Under the pieces are notes generated by a model that was not told the origin of the DNA, did not search any database, and saw nothing but the letters and a program-made list of their open reading frames with translations. This document shows, one piece after another, positions 20,360 through 31,700 of a stretch of 64,000 nt of DNA. The stretch covers positions 1 to 64,000 of the forward strand of contig NAJO01000077.1 of assembly GCA_002077065.1 (NCBI GenBank), given 5' to 3'. Numbering within the stretch: the first letter of the stretch is position 1; every line of letters starts with the position of its first letter. Source of the DNA: Cryoendolithus antarcticus. Lineage: Eukaryota; Ascomycota; Dothideomycetes; Cladosporiales; Cladosporiaceae. Both the position numbers and the translations under genes were made by a program.

Positions 20360-21743
20360 ATGGACTTCCTCCGTGAGCGAACAAACAGTAACCTCTCTGT
20401 CTACTCTGCAGCCAACCCTGCCGGAATTCGCAAGAGAAGTGCATCCAGGTCGCCGTCAATCTCTGCTGCCCAGGTACAGCATCTTGAACAGCTGTGCTTG
20501 AACCAAACGAACAGCCAGGATCTCGACGCATTCACAAAGAACGTCACGAATTACCAGTGGCTCACTCCACAGCCATCACCTCAGTCGCAGCCGTACCTTG
20601 TTCCTTGCGGCATCGAGGCATTCCCTCAGTGGACTGCACCAACGCCTCCCCGTTCAGACTCCGAAGTGTCCACCCTGGCGATCGATGCACAAGACGAGAT
20701 TGCAACGACCACGGCGGGAGGATCACAAAGCTTCGGCTTCGATCCTGTCACTACGACTGCAGAGATGAGGTATGGAGCATCAACATCACGGCTCGGTCCA
20801 AGTACTGCAACTGACAACCTTAGTAGCTCGCTAGGATACTTGCTGCCTTCGCAGTATGCCACAAACATGTACGACGCAGCTGCAAGTGGTCAGTACATTC
20901 GCATGGCTAATGACCGTACATGCTGCTAACTTCCTATGGTAGATTACTCCAACAACTCCAGCTATTCGTCGATGCGATCACAGCCGATGAACATGGCATC
21001 GATGGATCCGTATTCGCATGCTCTGTCGTCGAGTCCAGCGCTCTATCAAAGTCGACCGGTTGCACCATCCTATCGTCGACACTCGGGAGTGCCTACAGCA
21101 AGCAGCGCAGACTCATCATACAGCTCCAGTCACCGTCGCGTAAGTAGCCCATACGACGCAGTCACGAGGTCAGAGTACTCGACACCGATGAATCAGATGA
21201 TACCATCGATCGCTGGGTTGACGCAAAGCCCGCTGCCCTCGCCGCATCTTGGAATGCAGACTTCGGCTGCAACATACAACCAGACTCTGTCGCGGTAAGC
21301 AATACCACACTCTCTCAGCAAACGCACTATGACTGACGGCCACTAGCACGTCTGCGCTGTACGACACAACGAGCATGTACAGCCAGCCCTTCACGAACAC
21401 GCCAACAGTGCCGCAAAGCTACGCATCAACACCAGCAATGTCTTACAAGACTCCGTTCGTCGCAAGCAGCATGCACGAAGTCTCCCCGAAGCTACCACAA
21501 GATGATCCCTCAATCAGGGTGCTCGATCAGCGACCCAAGCCACAGTGTTTCGAACACGGGTGCAATGGGCGACAATTCTCCACATTCAGCAATTTGCTCC
21601 GTCATCAACGAGAGAAGTCTGGCACTGCGTCCAAGTCGTACTGCCCGAAGTGTGGAGCCGAATTTACACGGACGACTGCGAGGAACGGACATCTTGCGCA
21701 CGACAAGTGCACAAAGCCCGGCCAGGCACCGGACGACGAGTAA
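20360..21743 (+). CDS. C2H2 zinc-finger transcription factor
   Basis: The model is join(20360..20888,20943..21294,21347..21743), giving 425 residues. Intron 1 (54 bp) has donor GTCAGT and a GCTAAC branch site. Intron 2 (52 bp) has donor GTAAGC. The first 350 residues are Ser/Thr/Pro/Gln/Tyr-rich and disordered-looking, as in activation domains. The C-terminus holds two C2H2 units: finger 1 is CFEHGCNGRQFSTFSNLLRH and finger 2 is CPKCGAEFTRTTARNGHLAH, ending just after DKC at about residues 360-417. The fingers occupy the extreme C-terminus, so truncation would remove DNA binding. I do not recognise a named orthologue. It sits alone, with 3.6 kb of gene-poor sequence upstream, which may be a large promoter. 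It is nuclear by inference. Confidence 0.85.
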
Positions 21744-23210
21744 GAGTGATGCGGATTCTTCACGACACATGCAGGAGACAGACACTCATACACAGTGTCG
21801 ATGGCTTCGAATGTTCAACGCAACTCGCGAGAGAGGTCCGTTCAGAGATCGGAAGACGTTTCCGCTCCCCTGCAACATCGCAGGGAACGCATGTCACCGA
21901 AATACCTTGCAATCTAACCCACGAGCCCTCGCAATTCCCAGCACGTGGGAGCGACACGGGCGCTACATTTCACATGGTCCAAGTCGGCAAGCGGCTAGCA
22001 ACGTGTCAAATGATCTACGGCGCCAGTGTCTATGCTACAGCACTAGTACGTGCTTTCGCTTTGCTGAAAATAGGCGAAGATCTGCAGGCGCAGCGTGGAG
22101 AACGTCGGAAGACATGGGAGGGGCGGAGTGATGGAATTCGATTCACTCGAGATTGGGAAATGCCCAAATTCTGCATCGCATTGGTTGGTCGCTACGACGA
22201 TGCTCGGAGTCATCGAAATCGACCAGCTGACGCGCTTGCCGCATACACTTAAGATAGACGCCAGGGCTTAAACGCTCTTGACAGGCAAACCGGTCAAAGG
22301 TAGCACAATGCCAATCATCAGTCAGCAAACCTTGCGCTCGAGTCAATCGCAACCCTCCGACTGTCAAAAGTCTTCGTTCCCCGGTACATCCCCACCACCT
22401 CAGCCCCCATGTGCCGATCACCAGGCGGTGTCGTCTAATTTCACCGGTATGGCGCAGAGCGACCGTTTTGGCGCTTGTCTTGCGATACGCGCAATTTCTT
22501 GAGCCACTTGTTACGTCGGCCCTGTTGCGCGCTCAGCCGCACGCTGTGGAGGCTTGGTAATAAGACGGAGTTGAGAAGAGCCGAGTCGTACGTGGGGATG
22601 TTGGGTTCGAGATTGCCTTCGATCTCAATTGGTCAGATCGGTCTGGATGTGCGAGTACGAGACTGGCCATGGACATACGCGGTCTGAGACTGTTTGCGGC
22701 ACACATCACAACCCACCCCAGTCGTCGTATACTGGTGCAGCTGAGGTCATCGCCGTGCGGACTGTACGGCGCAGCAATCCCGTGTCATCGGTGACGAGGG
22801 TTTACTATTCCCGCCGCCATGCCAAAGTCTGCCAACGCGAAAACGAAAGCTTCGCTACGTGATTCACTTTCGAGATACGAGTCGGGGAACCAGGGAGACA
22901 GACAACGTGGAGTCCGGTTGCCGGCATGTAACCTCGCAACGTCCCGCTAGTACGGAAGACTGAACATCCGGGCGGATTTCCCTTTCGGGCCTTGTCAGGT
23001 CGACGTCAACGATAAGACTAGAATGTCGACCACGGTAGGCCTGAATGACGATTGAACTTTGAGATAGCACGATGTTAATCAACCGACGTTCAAAGCGGTG
23101 ACAGCTGAGCTCGGATTGTCTGGAGCTGCAGAATTGGAAAGTCGGCGCAGCTGCGTTTTCGTGTACTCCACCAGCGAGACACAAGCATAGCCAACTACCT
23201 TGGATCAGCC
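21744..23210. other. Intergenic, no gene seen
   Basis: This is 1.47 kb between the C2H2 gene and the CFEM gene. Open frames extending through 21545-22252 are out-of-frame continuations of the zinc-finger exon. A 106-codon minus-strand frame at 22864-23184 has no recognisable motif. Confidence 0.5.
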
Positions 23211-23786
23211 ATGATGTCTACCAGATTGCGACTATTCGCATTACTCGCATTGCTCTTCAGTCTCGTCGTTGCACAGGTCGGTCCTCAAGCTCAGCAGCTT
23301 ACGCCATGCATTGTAGGATCTGCCAGCCCATGCACCAACTCACTCCCCTCTAACGGACACCGCCGCAGAAATCCTGCGACCCAGCAGCCATCAGCTCCGT
23401 GAGCTGCACCAATGCCGACCAGCTATGCCACTGCCAACGCCAGTCCGGCATCATCACAAATATCAGCGCGTGCATAGACGTCAAATGTCAGATGCCAAGC
23501 GCTGATTTGCATTGTACGTGGTCATTTGTCAAGCCTGGTAAGTCCGCACGAGCTGATCAATTTGTCCGTACTCATGACGCTGTTTGGTGAGGCGTGCAGT
23601 CAGTTCAATATCAGCGTGCCGGTGTTGGGAAATGGGACGGTGATACCGACGAGTAATGTCAGTGGGGTTGTGCCGGTGCCCACGGCGTCCGTTGTGCCTT
23701 ACACTAGCGCTGCTTGTCATGGAACGGCCGTGGACGCTGAAGCAGTTGTCCTAGTCTTGGCCGGCGCTGTCCTGATATTGCTATAG
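23211..23786 (+). CDS. CFEM-domain GPI-anchored cell-wall protein
   Basis: Exon 1 (23211..23312) encodes a signal peptide (TRLRLFALLALLFSLVVAQ) and LTPCI. A 56-bp intron (GTAGGA...CTCTAAC...CGCAG) joins to exon 2 at 23369, giving LTPCIKSCDPAAISSVSC, TNADQLCHCQ, ITNISACIDVKC: seven of the eight CFEM cysteines. The last exon supplies ACSQFNISVP and a Ser/Thr/Val linker, ending in a hydrophobic tail (AVVLVLAGAVLILL), as expected for GPI addition. The exon 2/3 junction is unresolved. The strong donors (GTACGT at 23514, GTAAGT at 23538) do not connect the two frames with any AG. The best in-frame option found is 23528-23591 (GTCAAG...TGAG), giving about 151 residues. CFEM proteins act at the cell surface in haem/iron handling or host contact; the exact role here is unknown. 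Confidence 0.7.
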
Positions 23787-24045
23787 ATTCTCCACAGTAG
23801 CAGCTGCAGAGGATGGTGATGATCGTGGCAGTGTATGATGAAGTATGCGCACTCTCGATGCTTCCTACTTCAGGCTAGCCAACAAGCTCGCTCTATTCGA
23901 TCTCTACCTGGATGTCCCACGCGAGGCTGCGGCGAGCAGGTCATGTGCAACAATGCTTACAGCCTAATGCAATCTCTGCCAGTGGATCAGCCGGTATGCG
24001 TGCAATGGGCAGTCCAATATTCCCATGCATGGATCCCTCCCACAT

Positions 24046-27000
24046 TCATGCGTCACCAAATAGTCCTCCAACATCCTCTAACCCGACCTCCCTCCCTTCC
24101 GCAAGTCCGTTGTGCTCGACCTCCATGAATCTAGCCTGTACACCATTCTTGCCCTTCTTCTCCGCTCCAACCTCTCTCTCGATCCTTCCAGCCTCATAGA
24201 TGCTGACGCCTCGCACACGCTTTAACAGCTCAAGCACAAGCGCTCTCTGTGCCCTCGCATTCGCAGCTCCGCAAATCTTTTTCACATCCTTTGCGACCCT
24301 CTCTGCGCTCATCTCTGGTAGCGATGCTAGAATTTCGGAAGGTGTCGATGTGAGAGGTGAGTACAGAGAGACGATCAGTGCTATGAGGGAGGCCAGATCA
24401 CGCTGCATATCTGCAAAGTAGGGTTCGTTGAGTGAGCTAATGCAGGCTTTTAGCACTTCCGTACTGATAAAGTCCCGAACTTGAGGGGCTGGTGGAGTAT
24501 CGGCGGTGAAGCTTGGGATCATGAGCGTGAAGAGACGACAGATCGTGCTGCTGCTGCGAGTATCGCGAACGCGGAGCGCGTGCGTGCAGAAGAGCAGTAG
24601 AGGTTCGAGGATTGCGGAGTCCGAGACTACAAGCTCAGAGATATTGGGCTTGCCGGCGGAACGAGACGAGTGAGGTTGTGAGCGATCTATGAGAAAGGCT
24701 ACGAAAGAAACTGTCGCGAATGTCAGTTGGCGTAAGACGCTCTCCTGGCGCATCTCTTCAGACAGATTCTCTTCGTCGCCGCCGTTCTGGACAGTGACCT
24801 GAATGATCGACTGCCATTCGGTGGTGATCTTTGTGTCGAGCGTGGTGAAGAAGCGTGTGAGTAATGGCGGAAGGAATCGAGCTCGATGGTGTGGTGGACA
24901 TCGTTGTACAAGTCCGGTCGTGAGATTGACCAGTGCATTCAAGTGGTTTGCCGAGAGATATTCGGCATCATCGAAGAGCGCATGTGCTAGCGGGTCCGCG
25001 AACTCAGGTAACCCATAGAATTGCTCCTCAAATTTAGTCATCAGATACAGTATGTGGTACGCCTGCTCCCGCACATTGCGCAGCGTACCCCTGACGGTCG
25101 AAGCGAAGCCCTCATACGACGTCTTGCTGCCGCTTACTCGCGCATAGAACTCATCCTTGGTCTCGTTCGATATGCCGGATTGCCAGAATCGATCCTGGAG
25201 TGTGCGTCTGACTACGTATTGGAGCTCATCAGGGAGATGCGACCAATTCGACGCGTTGTTGTATGCCTGCGCATTGCGGATCATCTGCAGCAATGTTGGC
25301 AAGATGACGGGTAGTGTGGGTGCCCAGATCGCACATGCAATCTCGTGCTCTTCGCTTCCTTCTGGCATCTTCTCAGTGGAGGCCGCCAGTAGGGCCTTCG
25401 TGCTGCGGAGTGGTAACAGATCCCCACGATTCTTGATGTCCGCCTGCGTTGCTTGGCCCGCTTCGTCCAAATGTTGCGCGCCCCAGCCCTGCACCACGGC
25501 AAAGCGATGTTGCTGATAGAAGTCGGGCAGCTGATCTAAGCCCATTGTCTTGCAGAAAGATTCGAACGAAGCGAAGGAAGCCTGCAGAGCAGGGTCTTGC
25601 CAGGCTGCTACTACCGGCTGCATTGTCGCTTGCAGGCGCTCTTGCCGCACGTCTGCGCTGACTGTCGTGGCACGGTGCTGTATGATGAATAGCAATGATC
25701 TGTACGCCCAGACGATGCGTGGGTCACTGGCATGAGCCTCGGTGAGTCCGGTGATCTGGGCTTCGATGCTGGGATATACAGCCAGCAGATCGTTGGCGTA
25801 GACTGCACCTAGGCGCTGTAGCTCCATCACCCGCTGTGTCTCGAAGCCCTTAACAGCTTCCGAGTAGATGTCGAGAGCGGTATCGTCAGGTATCCTCATG
25901 CCAAGTAACTTCTCGATCATGTAAAGTACGAAGTCTGCGGCGTAGTCATTGTTGCGCAGCATCGTTGAGATGAGCACGACAACGTGACCAGCCACTTCTG
26001 GGTCATCAATGGGATTGTCGAAAACGGATGAGCACCACTGTTGAAGCAGTTGACTCGCACGCGCACGGTCTTGCTCCGCTCGTGACTGGAGGTTGCTGTC
26101 TTCTGGCAGTGTGCTTACATCGGTCTCCCATCTTACCAACCCTTTGAGTACGCTGCTTACCACAGTGTACTGAGCTTCAAACTCGAGATGCTGCAAGGAG
26201 GTCTTTACGTGACTCGTTCTGTCGTAGCCACGAGCTGCTGAGTATGGGCCTTCAGCCAGCATCTGCTTTGTCCGCTCCAACACATGCTCGAGCGCTTCGA
26301 GCGGGCGTTGTCGCGAGATCGTTTCAATTACTGTAATGCAGTAGCGGCGGTAGTTCCCAAGGAACGCATGACGCTCAGGCATGGTGTCGAAGTCATCGTA
26401 CAAAAACTGTACCATGGGATCGTCCGAGTCCTCTGGCAGAGCCTCGTAGTTGAGTAGCCTGGCACTGCATATCTCCAACAGTGTAGCAAGCACCTGACTG
26501 ATGAAGTCTATCACAGCAGTGTCTTGTACAGCAAGAAGCTTGGTCCAACTATGAAGCACCGGGATGGACACGATGAGACTCTTGCTCGAGAGCACACCAG
26601 CCAGTAACGTGAAGAACGCGGGCATATCTAGATCTTGCGTGAGCTGAGGATGGAGTGCCACGGCGTCGGCCAGAACAGACAGGTGCTCGCTCATCTTCTT
26701 CTGCAGTGTATATGCAACTTCATCTCTGCCATCTAGTACACTCGAGCTTGTGTCGCGGAACGCGTTGCTGATCATGTCAATACGCTCCGGTAGCAATGCT
26801 TCGTGCACAAGTGCGAGCCAATTGTCGTGGAAGTGCGCACTATATGGTCGACTGAGTAGCGAGTACATCGCCTCCACAGCAGCGCTTTGCAGGCTTCGAT
26901 CCGAGGTCAAGAAGGGAACAAACAAGCAATCGATGCATCGAATCTCCTGCAACGCCTTCAAACTAATCCAAGCAAAGGTCGGCTTAAGCGCATTCAGCGC

Positions 27001-27735
27001 TCTTATTGCCACCAGGTTGAGGTCCTGGAAGTTGGCGTCGCGGCTCCCAATATGAATCTCCTTGACCAGCGTAGCAAAGTAGGTAGTCATCCTCACTAAC
27101 CACCCCTCCTTCCCCGCTCTGACCTCAGCACTCGTCCCGCGAGTGCTCATATGCTCTTCGTACAAGCCGTTGGGTATCATAATTTCATTCAACGCCGCGC
27201 CAAGCACCTCCAGTCGTAGTCCAGCACTCGTGTCTTCCCGATTGCAGATATCCTCAGAGAGTGTCTCAAGTACGTAAAGCACAAAAACTTTGTTGACAAA
27301 CCCCTTCTCCTCGAAGGCCTTCTCCCATAGAGTCACAAGTAGAGAATCCATGTCCATCCACTCGTCGCCCCAACATCGCTTTGCAACCTCAACCCAAAGC
27401 TGTGCGATTTTGTTTCGTATGTAAAGCTCATCCTGGACTCTGATGCTGCCGGCTAGGCACTTGATCCAATAGCGTAGTTGATCGGCCTGCTTGGTGTCGT
27501 ATTTGCCCCATCTGTACTTGACTGCGTACTCGAGGAGTTGAAGGCCGTAGTACCTGACTGCGGTCGGTTGTGAAAAGTCGTCTGCTAGGGAGAAGCCATA
27601 TTGGGGTGCATTGTAGTCGGTCTTGATTTGCTCGAGGTATTGAAGAGCATTCTGCCGAACTTCATTGCTAATTCGGGGGTCGAGGGTGGCGGAAAGTGCT
27701 TGGGTTATCTGCGAGAGGGTCTCGCTGTTGTCCAT
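24046..27735 (-). CDS. msn5: Exportin-5 / Msn5-type karyopherin
   Basis: This is a single exon of 1229 residues from ATG 27735. An in-frame extension further upstream lies in the leader and looks non-coding. The N-terminal importin-beta-like region reads NALQYLEQIKTDY, PTAVRYYGLQLLEYAVKYRW and IRNKIAQLWVEVAKRCW, the block shared by exportin-5 and Msn5. The rest is helical HEAT-type repeat sequence. Length fits the family (about 1,200). These receptors carry cargo out of the nucleus with Ran-GTP: phosphoproteins for yeast Msn5, and dsRNA or tRNA for animal exportin-5. Which cargo applies here cannot be read from sequence. The 3' end converges on the CFEM gene with a 259-bp gap, and the 5' end diverges from the uncharacterised gene at 28031. 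Confidence 0.9.
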   Translation of the reverse strand: MDNSETLSQITQALSATLDPRISNEVRQNALQYLEQIKTDYNAPQYGFSLADDFSQPTAVRYYGLQLLEYAVKYRWGKYDTKQADQLRYWIKCLAGSIRVQDELYIRNKIAQLWVEVAKRCWGDEWMDMDSLLVTLWEKAFEEKGFVNKVFVLYVLETLSEDICNREDTSAGLRLEVLGAALNEIMIPNGLYEEHMSTRGTSAEVRAGKEGWLVRMTTYFATLVKEIHIGSRDANFQDLNLVAIRALNALKPTFAWISLKALQEIRCIDCLFVPFLTSDRSLQSAAVEAMYSLLSRPYSAHFHDNWLALVHEALLPERIDMISNAFRDTSSSVLDGRDEVAYTLQKKMSEHLSVLADAVALHPQLTQDLDMPAFFTLLAGVLSSKSLIVSIPVLHSWTKLLAVQDTAVIDFISQVLATLLEICSARLLNYEALPEDSDDPMVQFLYDDFDTMPERHAFLGNYRRYCITVIETISRQRPLEALEHVLERTKQMLAEGPYSAARGYDRTSHVKTSLQHLEFEAQYTVVSSVLKGLVRWETDVSTLPEDSNLQSRAEQDRARASQLLQQWCSSVFDNPIDDPEVAGHVVVLISTMLRNNDYAADFVLYMIEKLLGMRIPDDTALDIYSEAVKGFETQRVMELQRLGAVYANDLLAVYPSIEAQITGLTEAHASDPRIVWAYRSLLFIIQHRATTVSADVRQERLQATMQPVVAAWQDPALQASFASFESFCKTMGLDQLPDFYQQHRFAVVQGWGAQHLDEAGQATQADIKNRGDLLPLRSTKALLAASTEKMPEGSEEHEIACAIWAPTLPVILPTLLQMIRNAQAYNNASNWSHLPDELQYVVRRTLQDRFWQSGISNETKDEFYARVSGSKTSYEGFASTVRGTLRNVREQAYHILYLMTKFEEQFYGLPEFADPLAHALFDDAEYLSANHLNALVNLTTGLVQRCPPHHRARFLPPLLTRFFTTLDTKITTEWQSIIQVTVQNGGDEENLSEEMRQESVLRQLTFATVSFVAFLIDRSQPHSSRSAGKPNISELVVSDSAILEPLLLFCTHALRVRDTRSSSTICRLFTLMIPSFTADTPPAPQVRDFISTEVLKACISSLNEPYFADMQRDLASLIALIVSLYSPLTSTPSEILASLPEMSAERVAKDVKKICGAANARAQRALVLELLKRVRGVSIYEAGRIEREVGAEKKGKNGVQARFMEVEHNGLAEGREVGLEDVGGLFGDA

Positions 27736-28030
27736 GATGACTCTATGGTGTGGTAAGAGGGGAGGTGATCGATTGAACGTGAGCTGCGAACGTCTTCCAT
27801 ACCACTTTATGCATTTACCGCAGTGACATGCATGGTAAGGATTGATTTCGTGTTGGATATGATTCAAGGGTGTTCACGAGATGAGGTCCCAACGACGCGT
27901 TTTGACACGCGCCGTCACATGTTTCATTAGGTAGATAAATTACAAGTGACGTAGCAGTCCATTGGTAACACATCTAATGAGCAACTAGATCTTATCAACA
28001 CTCGTACACACACGTATCGTCACAGCGATC

Positions 28031-28774
28031 ATGCCTAAAGCACCTAAACCAAAGACCGTTTCCTCCCGCACCTCCCCACTCAAAGCCCCAATCCAGTCCC
28101 TCCTCGCACCACTTTCCAAACAACCCAGAGCCAAGGACCCGAAGACCTCCCACCTATACACAGATGACAACCCGGCAACCACCATCCACGGCACGGGCTT
28201 CAAGGACCTCGCGACAGCCAAGCACACCCTCGAGATCATCTCTCGCCGTTCGCTCACTTACCAGTTCCAGACTGTCAACACGATGTATCATCGCGCAGCC
28301 CATCATCCTTCGGTGCGGGGAGGACCAACGGCGAGCAACGCTAACATTCGAGAGGCGATGGACGTCTTCCGGATTTGGCTGGATGAAACGTATCCAAATG
28401 CCAAAGCCGCGTTGAGGGTGGATGGCTTCAAACCGCTGTTAGGTAAAGGCTCTGTGGCGAAGTGGCTACCTGTGTTACACCTTGAGGGCGATCCTGACGC
28501 TAAGCGCTTTGCCGACTTCTATGTGGCACTGGGAAAGGCAAAGAGGCTTGCTAATGTCCTTGTCGATGACTCGAAGCCTACAGAGGCTGACTGGGAGGTC
28601 AAGCGGTATGCTGCTTTAGACGCACTTGTGCCCGAGGGGCGAGAGTCGGGAGCTACGTGGACTGATGCAGAGCTGTGGGTCGACCGTGAGATTGGACCCA
28701 GGAAGCCTAGCGAGCTTCATAGCAAGATGATAGCCTGGGCGTGGAGTCCACTGAGCGAGAAGAAGCTGAAGTGA
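28031..28774 (+). CDS. Uncharacterised conserved fungal protein
   Basis: This is a single-exon ORF of 247 residues. The first 45 residues are basic and Pro/Ser/Lys-rich (MPKAPKPKTVSSRTSPLKAP) and look disordered. A compact, probably helical domain follows, with GFKDLATAKHTLEIISRRSL, TYQFQTVNTMYHRA and REAMDVFRIWLDETYP. The charged C-terminus is rich in Trp and Lys. I do not recognise a named domain. The domain-like pattern and good codon structure argue for a real gene, and similar sequences exist in other ascomycetes to my recollection. The stop lies only 14 bp from the stop of the convergent UTP22 gene, so the two mRNAs almost certainly overlap. Function is unknown; the basic N-terminus could support nucleic-acid binding or nuclear entry, but that is speculation. 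Confidence 0.75.
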   Translation: MPKAPKPKTVSSRTSPLKAPIQSLLAPLSKQPRAKDPKTSHLYTDDNPATTIHGTGFKDLATAKHTLEIISRRSLTYQFQTVNTMYHRAAHHPSVRGGPTASNANIREAMDVFRIWLDETYPNAKAALRVDGFKPLLGKGSVAKWLPVLHLEGDPDAKRFADFYVALGKAKRLANVLVDDSKPTEADWEVKRYAALDALVPEGRESGATWTDAELWVDREIGPRKPSELHSKMIAWAWSPLSEKKLK

Positions 28775-28788
28775 TTGGAGTCGGACGT

Positions 28789-31700
28789 TCAGCGATTGAT
28801 CTGCACCCTATCAACCAAAGAACCACCAAGTCTAGCGATCTCCTTCAAAATACTCTGCTTGTCGATTTCAGCCAGCACGTCAAGATCCGCTTTAACAGGC
28901 AGAGTCGCATACCGCAAATTGACCTTCCAGGCCCTCGGCGCTGTCAAAGGACTCCACAACCCAGCGATGACCTTCCTCTCAGCACCACCGCAGAAGAATA
29001 CGATTGCTGCGCCGTACAAAGTCTGCAGCTCCGTGAGGAAGTCTTCGGCGGGCTGAAAGCCGACGAGTGAGGTATCTGCTGTATTCTGGACTTTGAGGTT
29101 CTTGAATCCCGTTTCCTTAGACTTTTTGCGCGAGCCAAATGCGGCTGCGCTGAGGTGCAGGACGAAGTCGTAGTCTTCTAGAGGCGACACGAACAGCGAT
29201 GCCGGATCGAGGTCGATGCTTTGCGCCTCCACAGCTTGCATGGCAGCTCCAGCCAGCGCCGTCATCCGCCCAGCGACAACCTTCGAAGGCTGCCCATCGG
29301 TCCACGTCGTGCCATCATGGTCAACATGACTAGCCGCAAACAGCACGACTCGGTTCAGCGCCGGATCGAGCTTTCGCCACGCTTCAAAGCGAGTCCCGAT
29401 CGCTTGATACCCTACATCCTTCAGCTCGCCGCTACCGCTCATATCGACAATGAGCGGCTCCTCGCGCCAATTCCACTTCGCTAGCCATGCGAGTGTTCGC
29501 AAAAAGCCGTTCTGCGTACTCGAAGGGACTGACCATGGGTCTGGCTGTGTGAAGCTTCGAGCTACGCACAATTCCATGATCTCGTCCGGGATATGGTTCG
29601 AAAGCAAGTGCGAAGCGAACCACTTCTTGATCAACCTGACAGTACCGGTGAAGCCAGGAAAGCGAGTGGCGAGTTGCGCAATCGCCTGAGTATGCGCGGA
29701 TCCTTTCACGAAGTCACGTTTGTAACTAGCCAATGCGAGTGCGGATGTTTGCTTCGTTTTCGGATCGAGCTCTTTCAACTTCATCTGTCGCTCTAGCATG
29801 CCTTGTTCTCGTTCGTGATGGATGCGTAGTCTGAACGCTGCGCCGTTGTCGTATGTGATGTCGAGGAAGCCTTGGTTTGAAACGTCTTCACCCTGGTTCT
29901 CCAGTCCCATGCGGGACTGCACCGCTTCCACATTATCATTCATTAGCTCACCCAGCTTTAGCAAGAATGCCAGCTTTGTCCTCTGAACTGCCACCAAGTC
30001 ATCTGGCCATCGACTTGAGCCTTCGAACTGCAAGGTCACAGCCGCCGGTGCCGCTTGCTTGATACCATGTGTGATCGATGGTGCTTCAATTGACGCAAAC
30101 CTCAGCTGCGCATCAGCAGACATGATCTGTCGGATAGACAATGGCAGCGCCTCGAGACCTCTGATATCAGTCTCAAGCTGTTTGTACGCCTCCATCAGAG
30201 GCTGGAATGGAGCAATGCCGTTGGCCTTCCATAACAGTGGTATGCATTCATCGCCAACGAAGCGCGCACTGCCCTCTACCCGTGCACCGAAGTGTTTCCC
30301 CAGCAGATAACGGCAGACCTGTTCAACTACCGACTGCCCAGCCTCTTCAGTGGCCCAGACTAAGCTCTCGAGTATGCTGCCGTCCCTGAAACGTCGAAGC
30401 TTAGCTTTGTCGCCCCAGAATGCTCGAAACGCAGCAGCTTCGGCTTTGTTATCTGCGCTCGGTCCATGATCGACTAGTCGATGAGCATGTTCTGGGTCGA
30501 CACGTAGTCCGACGGTCACGCTACCAGTCGAAGGCGGCGGGCGTGCTACACCTATGTTCCAGTCTGGAGTTGACGGTACGTGCAGGTCTACTTCGTCAAC
30601 TCGATCACCAAGTCCGCGTCGCAGCACTGCGTACAGATCACTCAATAGAGGCGAGCTGCGCTCGCGTTTGGTAGTGGCTGACTTGGCAAGTGCCGCATGA
30701 GCAAGCTCGATCAAGCAGTCGTGATCCAGCAATCTGCTGGAGACTGGTGTCGTGAAAGTCGAATCGAAAGCATCGAAGTGCTGGTCCCCAAGCGCCGCTA
30801 GTGTACGTTTGGCAGTAGACTGCAGAGCTTGGTATGACCAATCAGTCATTTTGTACAATATGTTGTGAGAGCGCTCAGCATCCCAGACGACCGGCCATTC
30901 ACTGGACTCCGTGAAAGACTTTGCCTCACCAACAACCAGTGGCTTCTTGCGCAGGTCTTGCAATGCCAACAGCTGTAGCGTGGCCTTGAAAAGCTGATAG
31001 CTGCTGTAGCCTGGACCTAGTAAGGCCTTGCCATTTGGCCCACCTCCTCGCAGAAGCAGGGCTACTATAACGCCCCATTCGAAGTTGCCGAAGCCACCTC
31101 GCGATATACTCGATCCGAGACGTTTGCTCTCTAACCATAGTGAGCCCATCAGACACGCATCGCGGTATGCCGCACAGCTCGATGCGGCTTTGTGTTGCAG
31201 TACGAGATATGCGTTCATCAGCATGCAAGTCCGCAGCGAAGAGTTGTAAAGCGGCGTCGGGCTATCGTGGGCCTTGACTTGTTCGTCGTTCTTTCGTACA
31301 CAGTTCTTGCTCATACCCAGCTTCTCTGCGGAGAAGACATCGTCCGCTGCTGACAGGGCGATATCGATCTGCCAGGCAGGGGCTTTCGCCGGCTTATCTG
31401 CGACGCTAGATGTTTTGCCGGTAGGCCGCACTTGAATCACGGGAAGAAGTACATTGTCGTGCATGCTACTGTACGAGACGCTGTACTCGTCCCCGTGCGC
31501 ACCACTAAGCGCTGCAGCCACACAGGCGAGGTAGTACGCACGCTTATAGAAAAATCTATAGTTGAGATAGTCCTTGGACTGCAATAGATGGGATGGCATC
31601 TGCACGACCATGTCAATCTGCAACAAACGTCTCACTGCAGACGTAACCTTGAGGACGTGACTACCGACCACGGTGATGTTGGCTGGCTTCGCATATTCGA

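Noticed and set aside
21502..22252. Two overlapping plus-strand frames of more than 200 codons over and beyond the zinc-finger exon
   Set aside because: Out of frame with the C2H2 fingers; the true frame stops at 21743.
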